Of a DNA stretch of 64,000 nucleotides, positions 33,701-42,119 are shown piece after piece. The position numbers and the translations under genes were made by a program. The DNA lies in the NCBI RefSeq assembly GCF_029784165.1, contig NC_073695.1:200210857-200274856 (forward strand). The letters run 5' to 3'. How positions within the stretch are numbered: position 1 is the first letter of the stretch; the number at the start of each line of letters is the position of its first letter. Below the pieces are notes generated by a model that was not told the DNA's origin, did no database searches, and was given only the letters and a program-made list of their open reading frames with translations. The stretch is from Wyeomyia smithii (lineage: Eukaryota; Arthropoda; Insecta; Diptera; Culicidae).

Positions 33701-35240
33701 AAAAATAAATCATACTGCTGATTTAAATAAATGTGAGAAGTATTTTATAGAATGTGCCGCTCCAGTCATAATAAAGCAAAATAAGTTGTACTCACCCAAG
33801 TGCCACATTATTGGTGCCCCTCATGCAGGCGATAGTCCACACCCGTTCGAAGCCATAATTGAGCGACGTTTCCAACCGATACGTGCCCGAGTGCCAAATT
33901 CGAATGGTGCCGTCTTCCGAACCAGTCAGCACAATTGGCAGCTCCGGGTGAAACGATACCGCCGACACATTTTGGGCATGCCCCTCGAGCGTCTGCACGC
34001 AGGTTTTGTTCTGATAGTCCCAGATTTTCACTAATCGATCGTCGGCGCCGGAAATGAGATACGGCTTGTCGCCACCGTGATAGTAATCCACACAGTTGAC
34101 GCCCTTCTCGTGCCCGTCAAGAGTGAAGTTGGGTATATTTGAGCCCAGCTGCCACACCTTCACCGTTCTGTCCAATGAAGCACTGGCGAATGTGTTGTTA
34201 TCCTTCGGGTTAAACACGATCTGCATCACGTAATGTGTGTGACCCTCGAAGACTCGCTGCATAGACCACATCTTTTCCCAGTTCCACAGCTTAATCAACA
34301 TGTCGTCACTGCAAGTCAGGATCAGTGGCTGTGTGGGATGAACTGCGATACTTCGGACGTAGTCCGTGTGTGCCTCGAACGAATGAACTTTTTCCAGCGT
34401 GTTATAGTTGAAGACACGCACCTGCATGTCGTCCGATCCGGTTAGTATCCAGTTCTTACGGGCCACGAAACGGGCGCAGCGCACCGGAATATCGCACACT
34501 TCAAAGTCCTTGACCAGCTGCTGATTTTCATAATTCATCACGTGCACATGCCCATTGTACAGAGCGCACAACATCCACGGTTCGGTGGGATGTAGATCCA
34601 CCGATTTGACTCGATCCGAGCGCGACGTCAGCCGCCTCTTGATGTCTAATCGCAGTGGCTGAACACATGAAAGGGAAGGGTAACATTAGCAAAGTGCGAT
34701 TATTTTAAATTTCCTAGATCTAAAGTATTTTTGTTTTTGCAATTAACAGGTATTGAATAAACAAACTAGATTTTGGGAATAAAACTGAGAACAGCTGGTT
34801 TTTGTTGGGAGAAAATTCCTCCACCGAGTTGCTTCCGCTTGGCTTATCACAATAATCAACATAGATTTTATTTTCTAGCGCCTTAGCTAGCATCGGATGA
34901 ATGACGGAGAGACACAAATATCATTATTGCATTACGAATGAAAAGAACCGAAAATTTTCGATGTTGCCACCCAAAGTACACAACCATTTCCACAATTATC
35001 CAGAAGTTATATATTATTCCCATGGAAAAGCTTTATTTTCCACCTGTTTTTGTGTGAGCCCTTGTTCCGAATTGCTTAAAACACAAATGCTTCCATCGTT
35101 CCTTACGGACACTACTTTTCTTCCAGCTCGACAAGCAGCCATCGGAGCGAACAATTTCGTCACTCTTTCTCGCTGCGGAAAACTCCCTAGAGCAACCTAA
35201 TTCTATCGAAAAAATAAGAACCCGGTAAGCCACTAACCAT
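12693..35240 (-). CDS. beta'COP: Coatomer subunit beta' (beta'COP / COPB2), complete 14-exon gene
   Basis: This is the WD40 subunit of the COPI coat, which forms a B-subcomplex with alpha- and epsilon-COP and binds dilysine retrieval signals on Golgi-to-ER cargo. The coding exons are 35240-35238, 34658-33796, 23330-23197, 15557-15458, 15375-15176, 14926-14824, 14758-14611, 14548-14379, 14319-13916, 13746-13590, 13530-13329, 13263-13144, 13005-12802 and 12728-12693. I checked each junction for GT/AG and phase; together they total 2844 nt, or 947 residues, against about 906 in human. Residues 1 to about 300 form the first WD40 propeller, about 320-600 the second, about 600-830 an alpha-solenoid, followed by a low-complexity linker and an acidic C-terminus. 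R17, K19 and R61 align with the dilysine-binding R15, K17 and R59 of the yeast protein (family knowledge). The reading frame has no break. Introns 2 and 3 are filled with transposons. Only transcript ends and alternative splicing remain uncertain. Confidence 0.97.
12802..13005 (-). CDS. beta'COP: beta'COP exon 13 (low-complexity linker and acidic stretch)
   Basis: This 204-nt exon encodes a T/A/P/S-rich linker with a QQQQQ run, followed by SLEDFESEIEALNLDDNIDT. That last block matches the family's C-terminal LELEVDLDNLEL region. Acceptor TTCCAG, donor TCG|GTAAGT. Confidence 0.93.
13144..13263 (-). CDS. beta'COP: beta'COP exon 12 (variable linker)
   Basis: This 120-nt exon, 40 codons, encodes a poorly conserved linker that includes VPLNIDRNPVAEMKAA and EGRFDYDPS. 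It is assigned by phase (0/0), by splice sites (acceptor CCCTAG, donor GCG|GTGAGT) and by its place between conserved exons. Confidence 0.88.
13329..13530 (-). CDS. beta'COP: beta'COP exon 11
   Basis: This 202-nt exon encodes TYLPNKISYVLEIWRKELAK through LLPAGEAIN. It holds the conserved ESLADP.EYENLFPG block in the form QSLADPHQYENLFPG. Acceptor CCACAG, donor AAT|GTGAGT, phase 0. Confidence 0.96.
13590..13746 (-). CDS. beta'COP: beta'COP exon 10
   Basis: This 157-nt exon encodes DTDMLRNLGDNGVSQGKFNI and ends NRIPEAAFFAR. Acceptor CAACAG, donor CAG|GTTAGT. It is alpha-solenoid; the family counterpart reads GRLPEAAFLAR. Confidence 0.95.
13916..14319 (-). CDS. beta'COP: beta'COP exon 9: start of the alpha-solenoid
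   Basis: This 404-nt exon encodes LYLGDKELNVTSFALLLSVL through NDYGGLLLLATSSG. It includes the invariant block EYQTAVMRRDF and the VAHFLEKQGFKQQAL helix repeat. Acceptor TTCAAG, donor CGG|GTAAGC. Confidence 0.97.
14379..14548 (-). CDS. beta'COP: beta'COP exon 8
   Basis: This 170-nt exon encodes VLGEVSEAVRTGLWVGDCFI through DRTMYLLGYVPKDN. It is the last part of the second propeller, with the family signature NRINYYVGGEIVTI. Acceptor ACCAG, donor ACAG|GTAATT. Confidence 0.96.
14611..14758 (-). CDS. beta'COP: beta'COP exon 7
   Basis: This 148-nt exon encodes HVFWNEAGTLVCLATEDSYF and ends in SEDGIEEAFE at donor GTGAGT, phase 0. It continues the second propeller. Confidence 0.96.
14824..14926 (-). 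CDS. beta'COP: beta'COP exon 6
   Basis: This 103-nt exon encodes IFGGQLLGVKTSSGLSFYDW and then ENLELIRRIEVQPR. The family motif FYDWDN...LIRRIE is clear. Acceptor CATAG, donor AAG|GTATCT. Confidence 0.95.
15176..15375 (-). CDS. beta'COP: beta'COP exon 5
   Basis: This 200-nt exon encodes FVVVCGDGEYIIYTSMALRN through KSFTPDYGAEG, a very conserved part of the second propeller. Acceptor CCCCAG, donor AAG|GTAGGT, phases compatible with exons 4 and 6. Confidence 0.97.
15458..15557 (-). CDS. beta'COP: beta'COP exon 4
   Basis: This 100-nt exon reads TEIKDGERLPVAVKDMGACE and on to HNPNGR. It is the start of the second propeller. Acceptor TTTCAG, donor CG|GTAAGC. The split arginine codon continues into exon 5. 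Confidence 0.96.
15800..16440. other. Intron 3 of beta'COP, unassigned part
   Basis: This is AT-rich intronic DNA with no repeat ends or protein motif that I recognise. The adjoining sequence to the left of 17800 is transposase debris. Confidence 0.35.
16455..17135 (+). pseudogene. ITmD37E/Tc1-mariner-like transposase, internally deleted
   Basis: The segment opens MPKTVDLLRSEVCAIKE. Later frames give LSDKKLQRMLKRKSEGKVAT and ARPGGRR. After a large deletion come KRLLEVALFIKTKHKGEDAVFWSD, SAHYSK, VPKAVSPPNALQLRPIEYYS and KTEEELINEKKEMLKNM. The FW.D, PPN and RPIE blocks mark the second and third catalytic acidic residues of an IS630/Tc1/mariner transposase. The first catalytic Asp region is deleted. 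It lies in intron 3, antisense to beta'COP. Confidence 0.7.
17155..17800 (+). pseudogene. mariner transposase remnant
   Basis: Reading frames in order show NRMRIMTCDEKWIF (family form MTGDEKWI, first catalytic Asp), FELLKSNETI, ALNEKRLQYEQRHEK, DYYLLRSAAHDL and, after a small G/T-rich insertion, SYKDIEKWLNSWIQ and NGIRALPERWIEVISNDGQY. The HDNAPSH block with the second Asp is missing. It abuts the ITmD37E-like fossil in the same orientation. Confidence 0.75.
17833..18045 (+). mobile_element. Feilai-like tRNA-derived SINE
   Basis: A tRNA-like head (TGGTTAGCGATGTCGG as an A-box region, GAGTTCGATTCCC as a B box) is followed by the body CAGCACTGGGGCACGGTGTA and TCCTACAACATGCAAAATG, and a tail of CTAAT repeats. 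This matches my memory of Feilai from Aedes. It would be transcribed by RNA polymerase III. No clear target duplication is seen. Confidence 0.75.
18102..18362. mobile_element. MITE with TTACGTAAC-type imperfect inverted ends
   Basis: The ends GACATCCATAGATTACGTAAC and GTACTTTATGAATGCCGCC are imperfect inverted repeats. The inner sequence has TTCGTTACGTAACG and C-rich tracts, as in the MITE at 23546-23812. Non-coding. Confidence 0.55.
18398..18506. repeat. Short dispersed repeat ending in GTCGACCAGTGT, copy 1
   Basis: AATGGTTGAATAGCTATAAT, then CGAGCTTTTGGAATGCAC and TTATTTTGTCGACCAGTGT recur almost unchanged at 57172-57274. Related ends appear near 42870. It is likely the end fragment of a MITE. 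Confidence 0.6.
18500..19690 (-). pseudogene. Penelope-like element (PLE) fossil with GIY-YIG domain
   Basis: On the minus strand the order is RADKSNAA.VVMDKEDYDSR (N-terminal RT block), KTFEVTGLFSKRTGYRCVKE, NYFTFRGKSFKQTFGLSTG and LLANVFVSDFE. Then comes YVGN where PLEs have YVDD, so both catalytic aspartates are replaced, and a stop sits just before it. After a deletion, KDTVSP joins SGIYRIPCQNFPSVYIGQTR RTVKVRIKERR, a GIY-YIG endonuclease domain with both signature motifs preserved. The element cannot transpose by itself. It lies in intron 3 of beta'COP, in the sense direction. Confidence 0.85.
20532..21122. mobile_element. Non-autonomous insertion in the Tc1 fossil
   Basis: The ends TGACGTAGAACTACGT and ACGTAGTTCTACGTCA are perfect inverted repeats, and the flanks belong to two halves of the Tc1 frame. 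Inside are a hairpin (20600-20662) and a CACACA-rich microsatellite (20765-20850). No coding capacity. Confidence 0.65.
20600..20662. repeat. Perfect 22-bp hairpin
   Basis: TTTTATCAAAGTTTTATAGC GC and its exact reverse complement are separated by about 17 bp. A long AT-rich stem such as this is typical of the middle of small palindromic transposons. Confidence 0.7.
21860..23140. other. Intron 3 of beta'COP, unassigned part
   Basis: Sequence near 22140-22360 has normal GC content and looks unique, with GGATTTGCATAAAAACC inside. No protein motif or repeat end was recognised. An octamer-like ATTTGCAT is noted without claim. Confidence 0.35.
23197..23330 (-). CDS. beta'COP: beta'COP exon 3
   Basis: This 134-nt exon begins by completing the split glycine codon, then reads YDEGSIIIKVGREEPAMSMD and ends in NLKALPEG at the donor GTAAGT. 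It links the first and second propellers. It lies alone between the 10.5-kb intron 2 and the 7.6-kb intron 3, so gene finders could easily miss it. Confidence 0.95.
23546..23812. mobile_element. Harbinger-type MITE with G-rich tracts
   Basis: Terminal repeats GGCGTCGTACACAAATTACG and CGTAATTTGTGTACGACGCC are perfect and flanked by TTA on both sides, the 3-bp target duplication of PIF/Harbinger elements. Internal GTTACGTAA copies and long G runs repeat about four times. It lies in intron 2, 216 bp from exon 3. Confidence 0.85.
23896..25881. mobile_element. Fold-back element with 650-bp arms
   Basis: The left arm 23896-24541 and right arm 25232-25881 are inverted copies, about 93-95 percent identical by eye. 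Landmarks such as GCATTGTAGTCCAGAAACCG and CTCATTCTCAGACAGTTTTT occur in both. The arms enclose a unique 690-bp spacer with a small ORF. Related single arms lie at 31446-31690, 36280-36440, 42510-42720, 51238-51310 and 52020-52110. It sits in intron 2 of beta'COP. Confidence 0.85.
24773..25024 (+). CDS. Small unrecognised ORF in the fold-back spacer
   Basis: An 83-residue frame starts at MNKVKMEYTKPKCC and ends LLFCSDFRK. I do not recognise a family. It is rich in Lys and has a Cys/His cluster CCKPFPDHRC, followed by the helix-like LRKLNENVIAKLKILN and a later Cys pair. Upstream, TATATAAATA (24715-24724) lies about 50 bp before the ATG with an ACAGTT initiator-like site between; AATAAA signals lie downstream near 25155. 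The layout is that of a compact gene carried between transposon arms. It could be a truncated transposon protein or a chance frame. Confidence 0.4.
   Translation: MNKVKMEYTKPKCCKPFPDHRCSSSLRKLNENVIAKLKILNSQAHFNTYLGAIHIPLGQILNDFDDNNSCHTNVLLFCSDFRK
26466..26840 (+). pseudogene. Jockey/Juan-like reverse transcriptase relic
   Basis: The frame VRAGVPQGSILGSILYNIFN matches RT block 5 of the intact Juan-like ORF2 at 7350-7410. Farther on, INGVLSNWSDQAKYPGVIYN corresponds to its C-terminal NGVILSW.VKVKYLGLIY. The catalytic box region is deleted. It is an old, diverged copy in intron 2. Confidence 0.75.
26860..28090 (+). other. Unidentified repeat-like block with a 49-residue ORF
   Basis: Unlike its AT-rich surroundings, 27060-27480 has mixed composition. 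It holds an ATG frame at 27306-27455 reading MSDKFEFCVGLDANLIKVAK and RMSDTAKEAKRSLTSDN, with a lysine/glutamate-rich end. A GGTAAAA donor-like site follows at 27488. It could be the first exon of a transposon gene. Flanks are poly-A/T rich. No family is recognised. Confidence 0.3.
28480..30860 (+). pseudogene. RTE-like non-LTR retrotransposon fossil
   Basis: Frames in order give KLGSWNVKTRAGILARKLRK (endonuclease start), SLINVCAPTND, INFAAARGTAICDT, VQIDHVLINGRHISDVTDVK and VDSDHYLV (endonuclease end), then KNCKAAGKDGIPAELFEVG (RT start) and ILISKIREQLIRLIRTNLDG-like RT sequence. It finishes with a LQWAGHVAMM block near 30615. Dozens of stops and frameshifts make it long dead. It lies in intron 2, antisense to beta'COP. 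Confidence 0.8.
30870..32030. other. Intron 2, fold-back-family fragments
   Basis: At 31446-31690 the sequence GGCTGAAACTTTGCACAGAC and CGGTTCGTTTGATCGGTGTG matches the fold-back arm family in diverged form. The rest is A/T-rich with repeated TAGTGA motifs near 31910-31995. No genes. Confidence 0.45.
32100..33660. other. Intron 2 of beta'COP, proximal part, nothing recognised
   Basis: AT-rich intron DNA with an (A) run at 33595-33611. Only short chance ORFs. No repeat ends recognised. Confidence 0.35.
33796..34658 (-). CDS. beta'COP: beta'COP exon 2: first WD40 propeller
   Basis: This 863-nt exon encodes residues 2-289, with repeated GH...WD-type blades such as DDMLIKLWNWE, ASASLDRTVKVWQ, DRLVKIWDYQ and DGTIRIWHS. 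The acceptor is TGTTCAG and the donor is GG|GTGAGT. It holds the predicted dilysine-cargo binding face. GC content is clearly higher than in the surrounding intron DNA. Confidence 0.97.
35238..35240 (-). CDS. beta'COP: beta'COP exon 1 (coding part: ATG only)
   Basis: The initiator ATG sits in the context AAAATG and is followed directly by a GTTAGT donor, so this exon contributes one codon plus 5'UTR. The next exon opens with the conserved N-terminus PLRLDIKRRL. An in-frame ATG exists upstream at 35405, but the family's N-terminus is MPLRLDIK, so I chose 35240. Confidence 0.88.
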
Positions 35241-35409
35241 TTTCAATTGATTTCCGTACGCTGACACACTAGATTTCACAAAATTTCTACCAAAAAGTGA
35301 ACACCGACATAAAACTACCGCAGAATTGCACCGCGCCGCGACCCGAGTTGAGTTTAGACGTGGCTCGAAATGATGATTCTGTTCGAAAACGTCAAGCAGA
35401 AGCATGAGA

Positions 35410-36540
35410 GCATAAACGCTGCGATTGTATGCGAATGCACGTACGACAGGTTATGCTGTGCAGTTTGGCGGTGTGTTGGTGTGTTGTGCTGTCACGTTTG
35501 AGTTCACAACCAGAGGCGCTAGCAGCGCCGAGAAGACTCCCGAGTGGTAGATGATATTAGAAGTGGAAGAAGGAGGTTTTAAATTCTAAGTGAAAAATTT
35601 ATCGTGAATTTTCGCTATCGAAATTTGTCGTGAAGATCCGGTTGTTGAACACAGGTATACCACTAGTCTGCAGTTTATAGTTTATGCGAAGGGAAATTCA
35701 TGAGTGTTTACATTTGTTTGATTTATTTCAAATTGAGTTTGTTTCCCTGTACAATTAAAATTGGATTTGAATTTCGCTCATATCCGGCTCACATTTGATT
35801 TCTATCGTCTCACATTTCTCCACTCCAAACCTTTTTGCTAAAAGGAATTACTTTTAATCTCAATAAAAAAACTCTAGATAAAATTCCCTTTTTTGCATTA
35901 ATTTAAAATTTGATGTTTGTTTTTTAGTTTTCAAAACTAAAATTCAAATTAACTTGAAAACAGTTGCTTTTTAGAAAGCTCTTTGATCGTAATAATTGAT
36001 TAATTTATTAAACATCATACAGTTACACTTATTCTTAAAAGCGTTAAGGCACAGAGTTAAGGTTTAAGAATGCTCTGAAACTTAAAAATCAATGAAAAAT
36101 TTGTCTCACATTCCCCCATCCTGACCCTTTTACCAAAAGTTTTGTTATAACTTAGAGTTTTTCTGTAAAAAAATAATAAAAGAAAAATTAAACTTTTTCG
36201 AGTAAAATTTAGTGTTTCTTCTAACAAAAAATATACTAAGAATATTTTTTGTTTTCACATGATTTTTTTTTAAACATTCTTTGGACTTTCTAGCTTTTTT
36301 ATGTAACTCAAGGCTTCTGAGATACAATGGGAGCATAAAGTTTATGCAAAAATACATACGGCCTTTCAGAAAATAATTTTTGAGTCTGAAATTTTCTTCT
36401 ATCCGCGAAAAATGCTCAATTTACTTGTTAGTAGATTTTCATTGAAACCAAAAATGTTCCATATTTGACGACAGAACATTTGGCATCGAAATAAAATAAA
36501 ATAATTTCAAAATTAATACGCAATATTTTATAGATTTGAC
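35410..36540. other. 5' flank of beta'COP
   Basis: The first 250 bp have higher GC and probably include the promoter and 5'UTR. No TATA box at a convincing distance was found. From about 35750 on the DNA is AT-rich, and 36280-36440 resembles a diverged, inverted arm of the fold-back family. Confidence 0.4.
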
Positions 36541-36550
36541 GCGTATTTTT

Positions 36551-36832
36551 TACACACTTAAAATTTTTTGCCGGGTCTCGGTAATTTATTGCCGAGAACG
36601 GCACCACTGAGTGCTCGGTTAAAAAAATAAGGACAGCTGTCACATTTTTTCGTGAATCTCGGTTTACCTAACTGATATTTCGGCTCGTTAATATTTTGTG
36701 CCGAAACTTCAGTTAGGTTGAACCGAGATTTTCGAAAAAATGTGACAGCTGTCATTTTTTTTCTAACCGAGCACTCAGTGGTGCCGTTCTCGACAAAAAT
36801 TACCGAGACCCGGCAAAAAATTTAAGTGTGTA
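36551..36832. mobile_element. Fully palindromic TA-target MITE
   Basis: ACACACTTAAAATTTTTTGC and its inverted partner border a 280-bp hairpin whose two halves are nearly complementary (TCTCGG, CGGCACCACTGAGTGCTCGG, GACAGCTGTCACATTTTTTC). TA flanks both ends. The whole element would fold into one long stem with a short loop near 36690. Confidence 0.88.
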
Positions 36833-37026
36833 GATTCATAATAGATATTTGCGTTTCTGGACCTCTCTTGGAAAAATAAAAAAACGATTCATTTTGTGAT
36901 TACCTAATAAACAGAAAACAATTCGTTCCAGTAGAGAATAGAGTCAACTAATTTACGCGTATAATGCAAACAGTAATCGCATTGTACGCGCATTAAATAT
37001 GCGATATGCGCTAGGACACATCTGTT

Positions 37027-40000
37027 CAACTGAAGAACCAAAAACGAGACAAAATCTCTTTATTTTAAGTATCGACATCTAGCGGTGGAGAGATTGCATT
37101 TTACACTCGAAATTTCATTACGCTTCTATTCTATTCATTCAACAAAAGGACTGTGTGAGCTCTCGCCGCTTTTTCATCGAGAGAATCCTTTGTTCTCCCC
37201 GGTACTGGTATAGCGAGGGTGCCTTTTCATGATGAACGTACAGTACCACCCGCATACGTGCAACGGTTTTTTATGTAGATATATTTTTAATGAATTTCAT
37301 TGTTGCCCGAGTTGAAAACTGAATATCTTGACTAACGACAATCATTTTTCTACCTTGTACCTAATGTCGTAAGCAGTGCTGATACAGCGCATCTGATATG
37401 CATTCCTAGCAATGTTAGGTATAAAAAACGGTACGAGAAAAATATATTGTCGTTGATCGAGAAATTCGGTTTTCAAGTCCTACGAAAATATTCAAGTAAA
37501 TCAACTAACAGGTTAAAATAGTTTTAACAGTCGTGAGGTGTACGATCCAAGAAAATTTGTCAGACAATGTTTGAATGGTTGAAAGATTTTTAGTTTAATT
37601 TGTTTTATTGACGTTGATTGTGAATTGTTACTGAATTTCCACTTTAAAGATCTCTTGAATGCGATCCTGTCTTAACTTGATTTTGATAGATTCAACTATT
37701 CAAGATCACCTTTTTGCCTGGTCATTAAAGCAAAAAAATAGTTTTTTGGTGCATGTTCAAACTATTGGAGCGAACTGTTCGAACGATGCACTGTAAAATC
37801 AATGTAGACAGGAACAGCAAAAAATGAATGCGAAAGCTTGGGCACCGATTTGCTGCAGAGTTTTGTTCGAAGTTGCATATCTGTTCTGTGGCTAGGATAT
37901 GCGTCCATTTTCAAAATATCGAAAAACTTTTACGATGAAAAAAGTTCATATATGCGACTTTAACTATTAAACTTATCCGAGTTGATTTATTATTTAATGC
38001 GACTCCACAACTTCATATTTGCGATTTGAAACAAAACTATAAGCGATATATGAATATACACTGCGAGTTCTTTTATTACTTAATGCGACTTCACAAGTCA
38101 ACATTAGTAAATTATTTCAGATATTTATGTGATTAATATGATTTATCCCTTGTTATTCATATTACAGTAACAAACAACAAAGTTAGTGAACAACCTGGGC
38201 AAGCTTTAACTGGGCTTCTTTTTGACTGGGCGAGTGGGACGATTCCCAGTTACAAAGAAAACCAACGTCAATGATCACAACGATCGAGGGGCATGCAAAT
38301 GGGGAGCTTTGACGGCAACAATGAACAGTAACAACACGAATAAAACCTTTTGTCTGGTGACCAACATGAAAATTAAAATCTTTTGCGACAATTTATGTCG
38401 CTAAGTAGCGTTGGTTTACTGTTCATCGAAACTCCCCTTTACGCGTATTTAGGTTCAAAATGACATCCCAGTTAGCGAGCCGATTTGGATGACTGGGAAG
38501 TGTTCTTCGCCTAGTTAGCGAATAGTACTGTACAAGTAACAGTAAATTACAAATGTCAGTTTATAATTTTTAACATTTTTTTCCTGTGGACACACGCTGT
38601 AATTTTAGAGTATCCATACGGACTCGAACCTCGAACTTTTAGATTGTCACGTAGCGTTCTTTCCACTCCTTCGTGGTCACGCTGTCGGAAATTTTTAAGT
38701 TTTGGTAAGCACTTTTTAATTTCATCGCCTAAATGACCATTGTAAAGCAGGAATCTAATTAGATCTCGTGTTGCGAAATAGTTTGTAAATTTCTGCGGGA
38801 ATGTTCGTTGTTTACATTTCGGTTGTACTGTCATGGCCGCTCGATGAAAACTGCGTCAATTGTTGAAACAAAATTGAGTGATTTTACCGCCTTCGAAAAC
38901 AATAATAAACAAACAAAAAATAGTACATCATTGATCCAATTTGTTCGCAGATGTTTGCTGCGATAAGTGACTTTTCACCTACGCACACTGGTAAACAAGT
39001 AGAGCCGCGAAAAGTTGATGTTGTTCTCTCCAAACTGTAAATCATCGCATATCGTTGTTATACTTTATACCACCTTGCCTTTGACCATCACCTTGCCGAC
39101 GTTCCCTGCGAGATTCGAATGAGCCGGATAATCCACCAGAAATTCTCACACAGCACTAGAGTAGAGTCAATCCATTGTAGCCTTGATTAGTCGGATCAGT
39201 TTCCCAAGAAACCCTTATTCATCCATGATCTTCCATAGTTATTCCCGGTCAATTGTGTCATATCACAGAACAGATATGCAACTTCGAACAAAACTCTGCA
39301 GCAAATCGGTGCCCAAGCTTTCGCATTCATTTCTTGCTGTTCCTGTCTACATTGATTTTACAGTGCATCGTTCAAACAGTTCGCTCCAATAGTTTGAACA
39401 TGCACCAAAAAACTATTTTTTTGCTTTAATGACCAGGCAAAAAGGTGATCTTGAATAGTTGAATCTATCAAAATCAAGTTAAGACAGGATCGCATTCAAG
39501 AGATCTTTAAAGTGGAAATTCAGTAACAATTCACAATCAACGTCAATAAAACAAATTAAACTAAAAATCTTTCAACCATTCAAACATTGTCTGACAAATT
39601 TTCTTGGATCGTACACCTCACGACTGTTAAAACTATTTTAACCTGTTAGTTGATTTACTTGAATATTTTCGTAGGACTTGGAAACCGAATTTCTCGATCA
39701 ACGACAACATTTTTTCTCGTACCGTTTTTTATACCTAACATTGCTAGAAATGCATATCAGACGCGCTGTATCAGCACTGCTTACGACATTAGGTACAATG
39801 TAAAAAAATGATTGTCGTTAGTCAAGATATTCAGTTTTCAACTCGGGCAACAATGAAATTCATTAAAAATATATCTACATAAAAACCATTGCACGTATGA
39901 GGGTGGTACTGTACGTTCATCATGAAAAGGCACCCTCGCTATACCAGTACCGGGGAGAACAAAGGATTCTCTCGATGAAAAAGCGGCGAGAGCTCACACA

Positions 40001-40125
40001 GTCCTTTTGTTGAATGAATAGAATATAAGCGTAATGAAATTTCGAGTGTAAAATGCATTCTCTCCACCGCTAGATGTCAATACTTAAAATAAAGAGATTT
40101 TGTCTCGTTTTTGGTTCTTCAGTTG
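37027..40125. mobile_element. Giant inverted repeat (fold-back type), 860-bp arms
   Basis: The left arm 37027-37890 and right arm 39264-40125 are inverted copies, about 97-98 percent identical by eye, around a 1373-bp spacer. Landmarks present in both arms include TGAAGAACCAAAAACGAGAC, GAAAGCTTGGGCACCGATTT and CGAACAAAACTCTGCAGCAA. The spacer has no convincing gene; it contains TTAATGCGACT repeats (37990-38095) and CCCAGTTA repeats. The near identity of the arms indicates a young event or ongoing gene conversion. Confidence 0.9.
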
Positions 40126-40129
40126 ATGA

Positions 40130-42110
40130 CCAGAACGAAGAAAATTTTTTTTTTCTTAACAGGCTTTGCCTTATATGGCTTACTTCTTTAGAATAATAGG
40201 TCTATTTTGCAATGCGTCGGGATTTATGACATTTTTCCTGGAAGTATATTTCAATACTCAACAACCGGTAAAAAAAATCAACGGATCAAAGGAAGAAAGA
40301 AAAAAAGATGTTTATATTTTGTTCGACATTCAAAAACTTTGTAATTTATTAAAAAAAAAATAAGTTACAAATCCGATACCTGAAAATCACTAAAAGTAAG
40401 GTTTCACTTATTATCAACTAAATATTTTTCTAGATGATTTTTAGATGAGTATACAATTTACCATAACTATAAGCGAAAAATTGATCGTAGATGATCAAAC
40501 TGCTTAAACAAATTTTATTTATTTTGATACTCAACAACGAATTAAAAATTATTTTGAGTATACTCAACAGAATAGCGTATTTTAAATTACTTTCAGGTAA
40601 GGAAATTATTATATTTGTTAAAGACAATGAAATATTTTTGAAAATTAAACAACCATTATCTATTTTGGTTTTGAGAAAATGATATTACTGAAAATTCTAT
40701 TCACAATTTGCGCAATACTGCCCCTGTTTACATAGTTGACGCAACAACCAACACCATCATTGCGAGAAAAACGCGTTTTTGTTATTTTAACCCAAATCAT
40801 TATATTGAGATACAATTTTAACAAAATAGTCTGTCAATTTTACGAAGATTGATGTTAGAAAAGAGGCCCCATGGATTATACGAGTCGGCCCGTGGTAATT
40901 GATCCAGAAAAACCGCTACGCCAGTTTATGCGAATAAACATGTATTTTTCTCGCAGATTGTTCGCATGGCTTGGCGTAAAAACTTGACTACTTCCTACTC
41001 TGTCTCGCAGTTGATTCAGTTTTATCAATCGTGTTTCGGTAAAACGTCAGTTATTGTCCATCGGCAGTTTCAATTAGACAAACACGCACAAACACACATA
41101 CAAACACACACAAACACATGCATAAAGACTTACATTTACGCTAAGGTGGGTAATCGTTACATGGAAAAATGCAAACTTGACAGCACAGAGCCAGGACAAA
41201 GTTTTTCTTTGGTTCAATTTAGGCCCCCAGACAATGCTAAACCTGCCGGATAAAGTTTACTCGTGCCTCTGAATGGTGCATTACATACGCATGTACATAA
41301 ATTTGTACGAAAATTAGTATAGGAAAACTTTTGCGCCTGTTTCTTCCTAGAGAGCTATCGATCAATCCACTTCCGGTAGTATCAGGATTGTTTGGGGCCC
41401 CAAATAGAACCTTTAAAACGTTCTGGCAAATCGATTAAGTTTACCTACCGTATTATACACACACGTTTTAATTATTTCAACTGATGCAAATATTCACTAG
41501 TAGGGGGAAAGGACACGGTGACTTAACACCTTCCTGAGGGTGAGTGTTTTTTGAAAATATTAATATACAATACAATTATTCAATCCCACTTTCCCCTTTA
41601 CCCCTTTCCATGGAATATTCGTCGAATAAAACGACTTAACTTAGACAAACAGACAGTAGTTAGACAGTCGAATAAAACGACTAAACATAAACAATTGCAC
41701 CTTGTATGGAGTGACGCCAGTTTTTGCAACCAATTGGCAGTTACGCCAAAACGTTTTTCCAATATTTTTCAAAAGTTTCAGAACAAAATGGTTTCCTTTT
41801 TGTTTGTAGTGTATGTATCTTAGGGAAAGGAAGCTGAATCAACGAAAAAGTGCATTTTGGTCATTTTGGCTCTTACGTCAACTATGTAAACAGGGGCAGA
41901 ATAACTAATAATCAGTTTTCTTAAACCCTCATTTTTTCATAAATTTTTCATACTTTATTGTACATATATTTGCAGAATAAGATCACAAAACAAAAGAACA
42001 CGAAAGACCACGGGGGAGTAGGAGGGTATAAAAGGGATCAAAATATGACCCCGTAGTTTAGGAATGGTCCCAAATGCATTTTATTATTTTTGGTATCGCA
42101 GAAAGTAACA
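40130..42110. other. Intergenic, nothing recognised
   Basis: AT-rich DNA. A short CA-rich microsatellite lies at 41085-41125. Chance ORFs only. Confidence 0.35.
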
Positions 42111-42119
42111 GGGCATATT

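Noticed and set aside
33672..34445. Plus-strand open frames over beta'COP exon 2
   Set aside because: They are antisense shadows of the WD40 coding exon.
35187..35405. In-frame upstream ATG giving a longer beta'COP N-terminus
   Set aside because: The family N-terminus begins directly at MPLRLDIK, and the upstream 55 codons look like 5'UTR. Not excluded if transcription starts above 35405.
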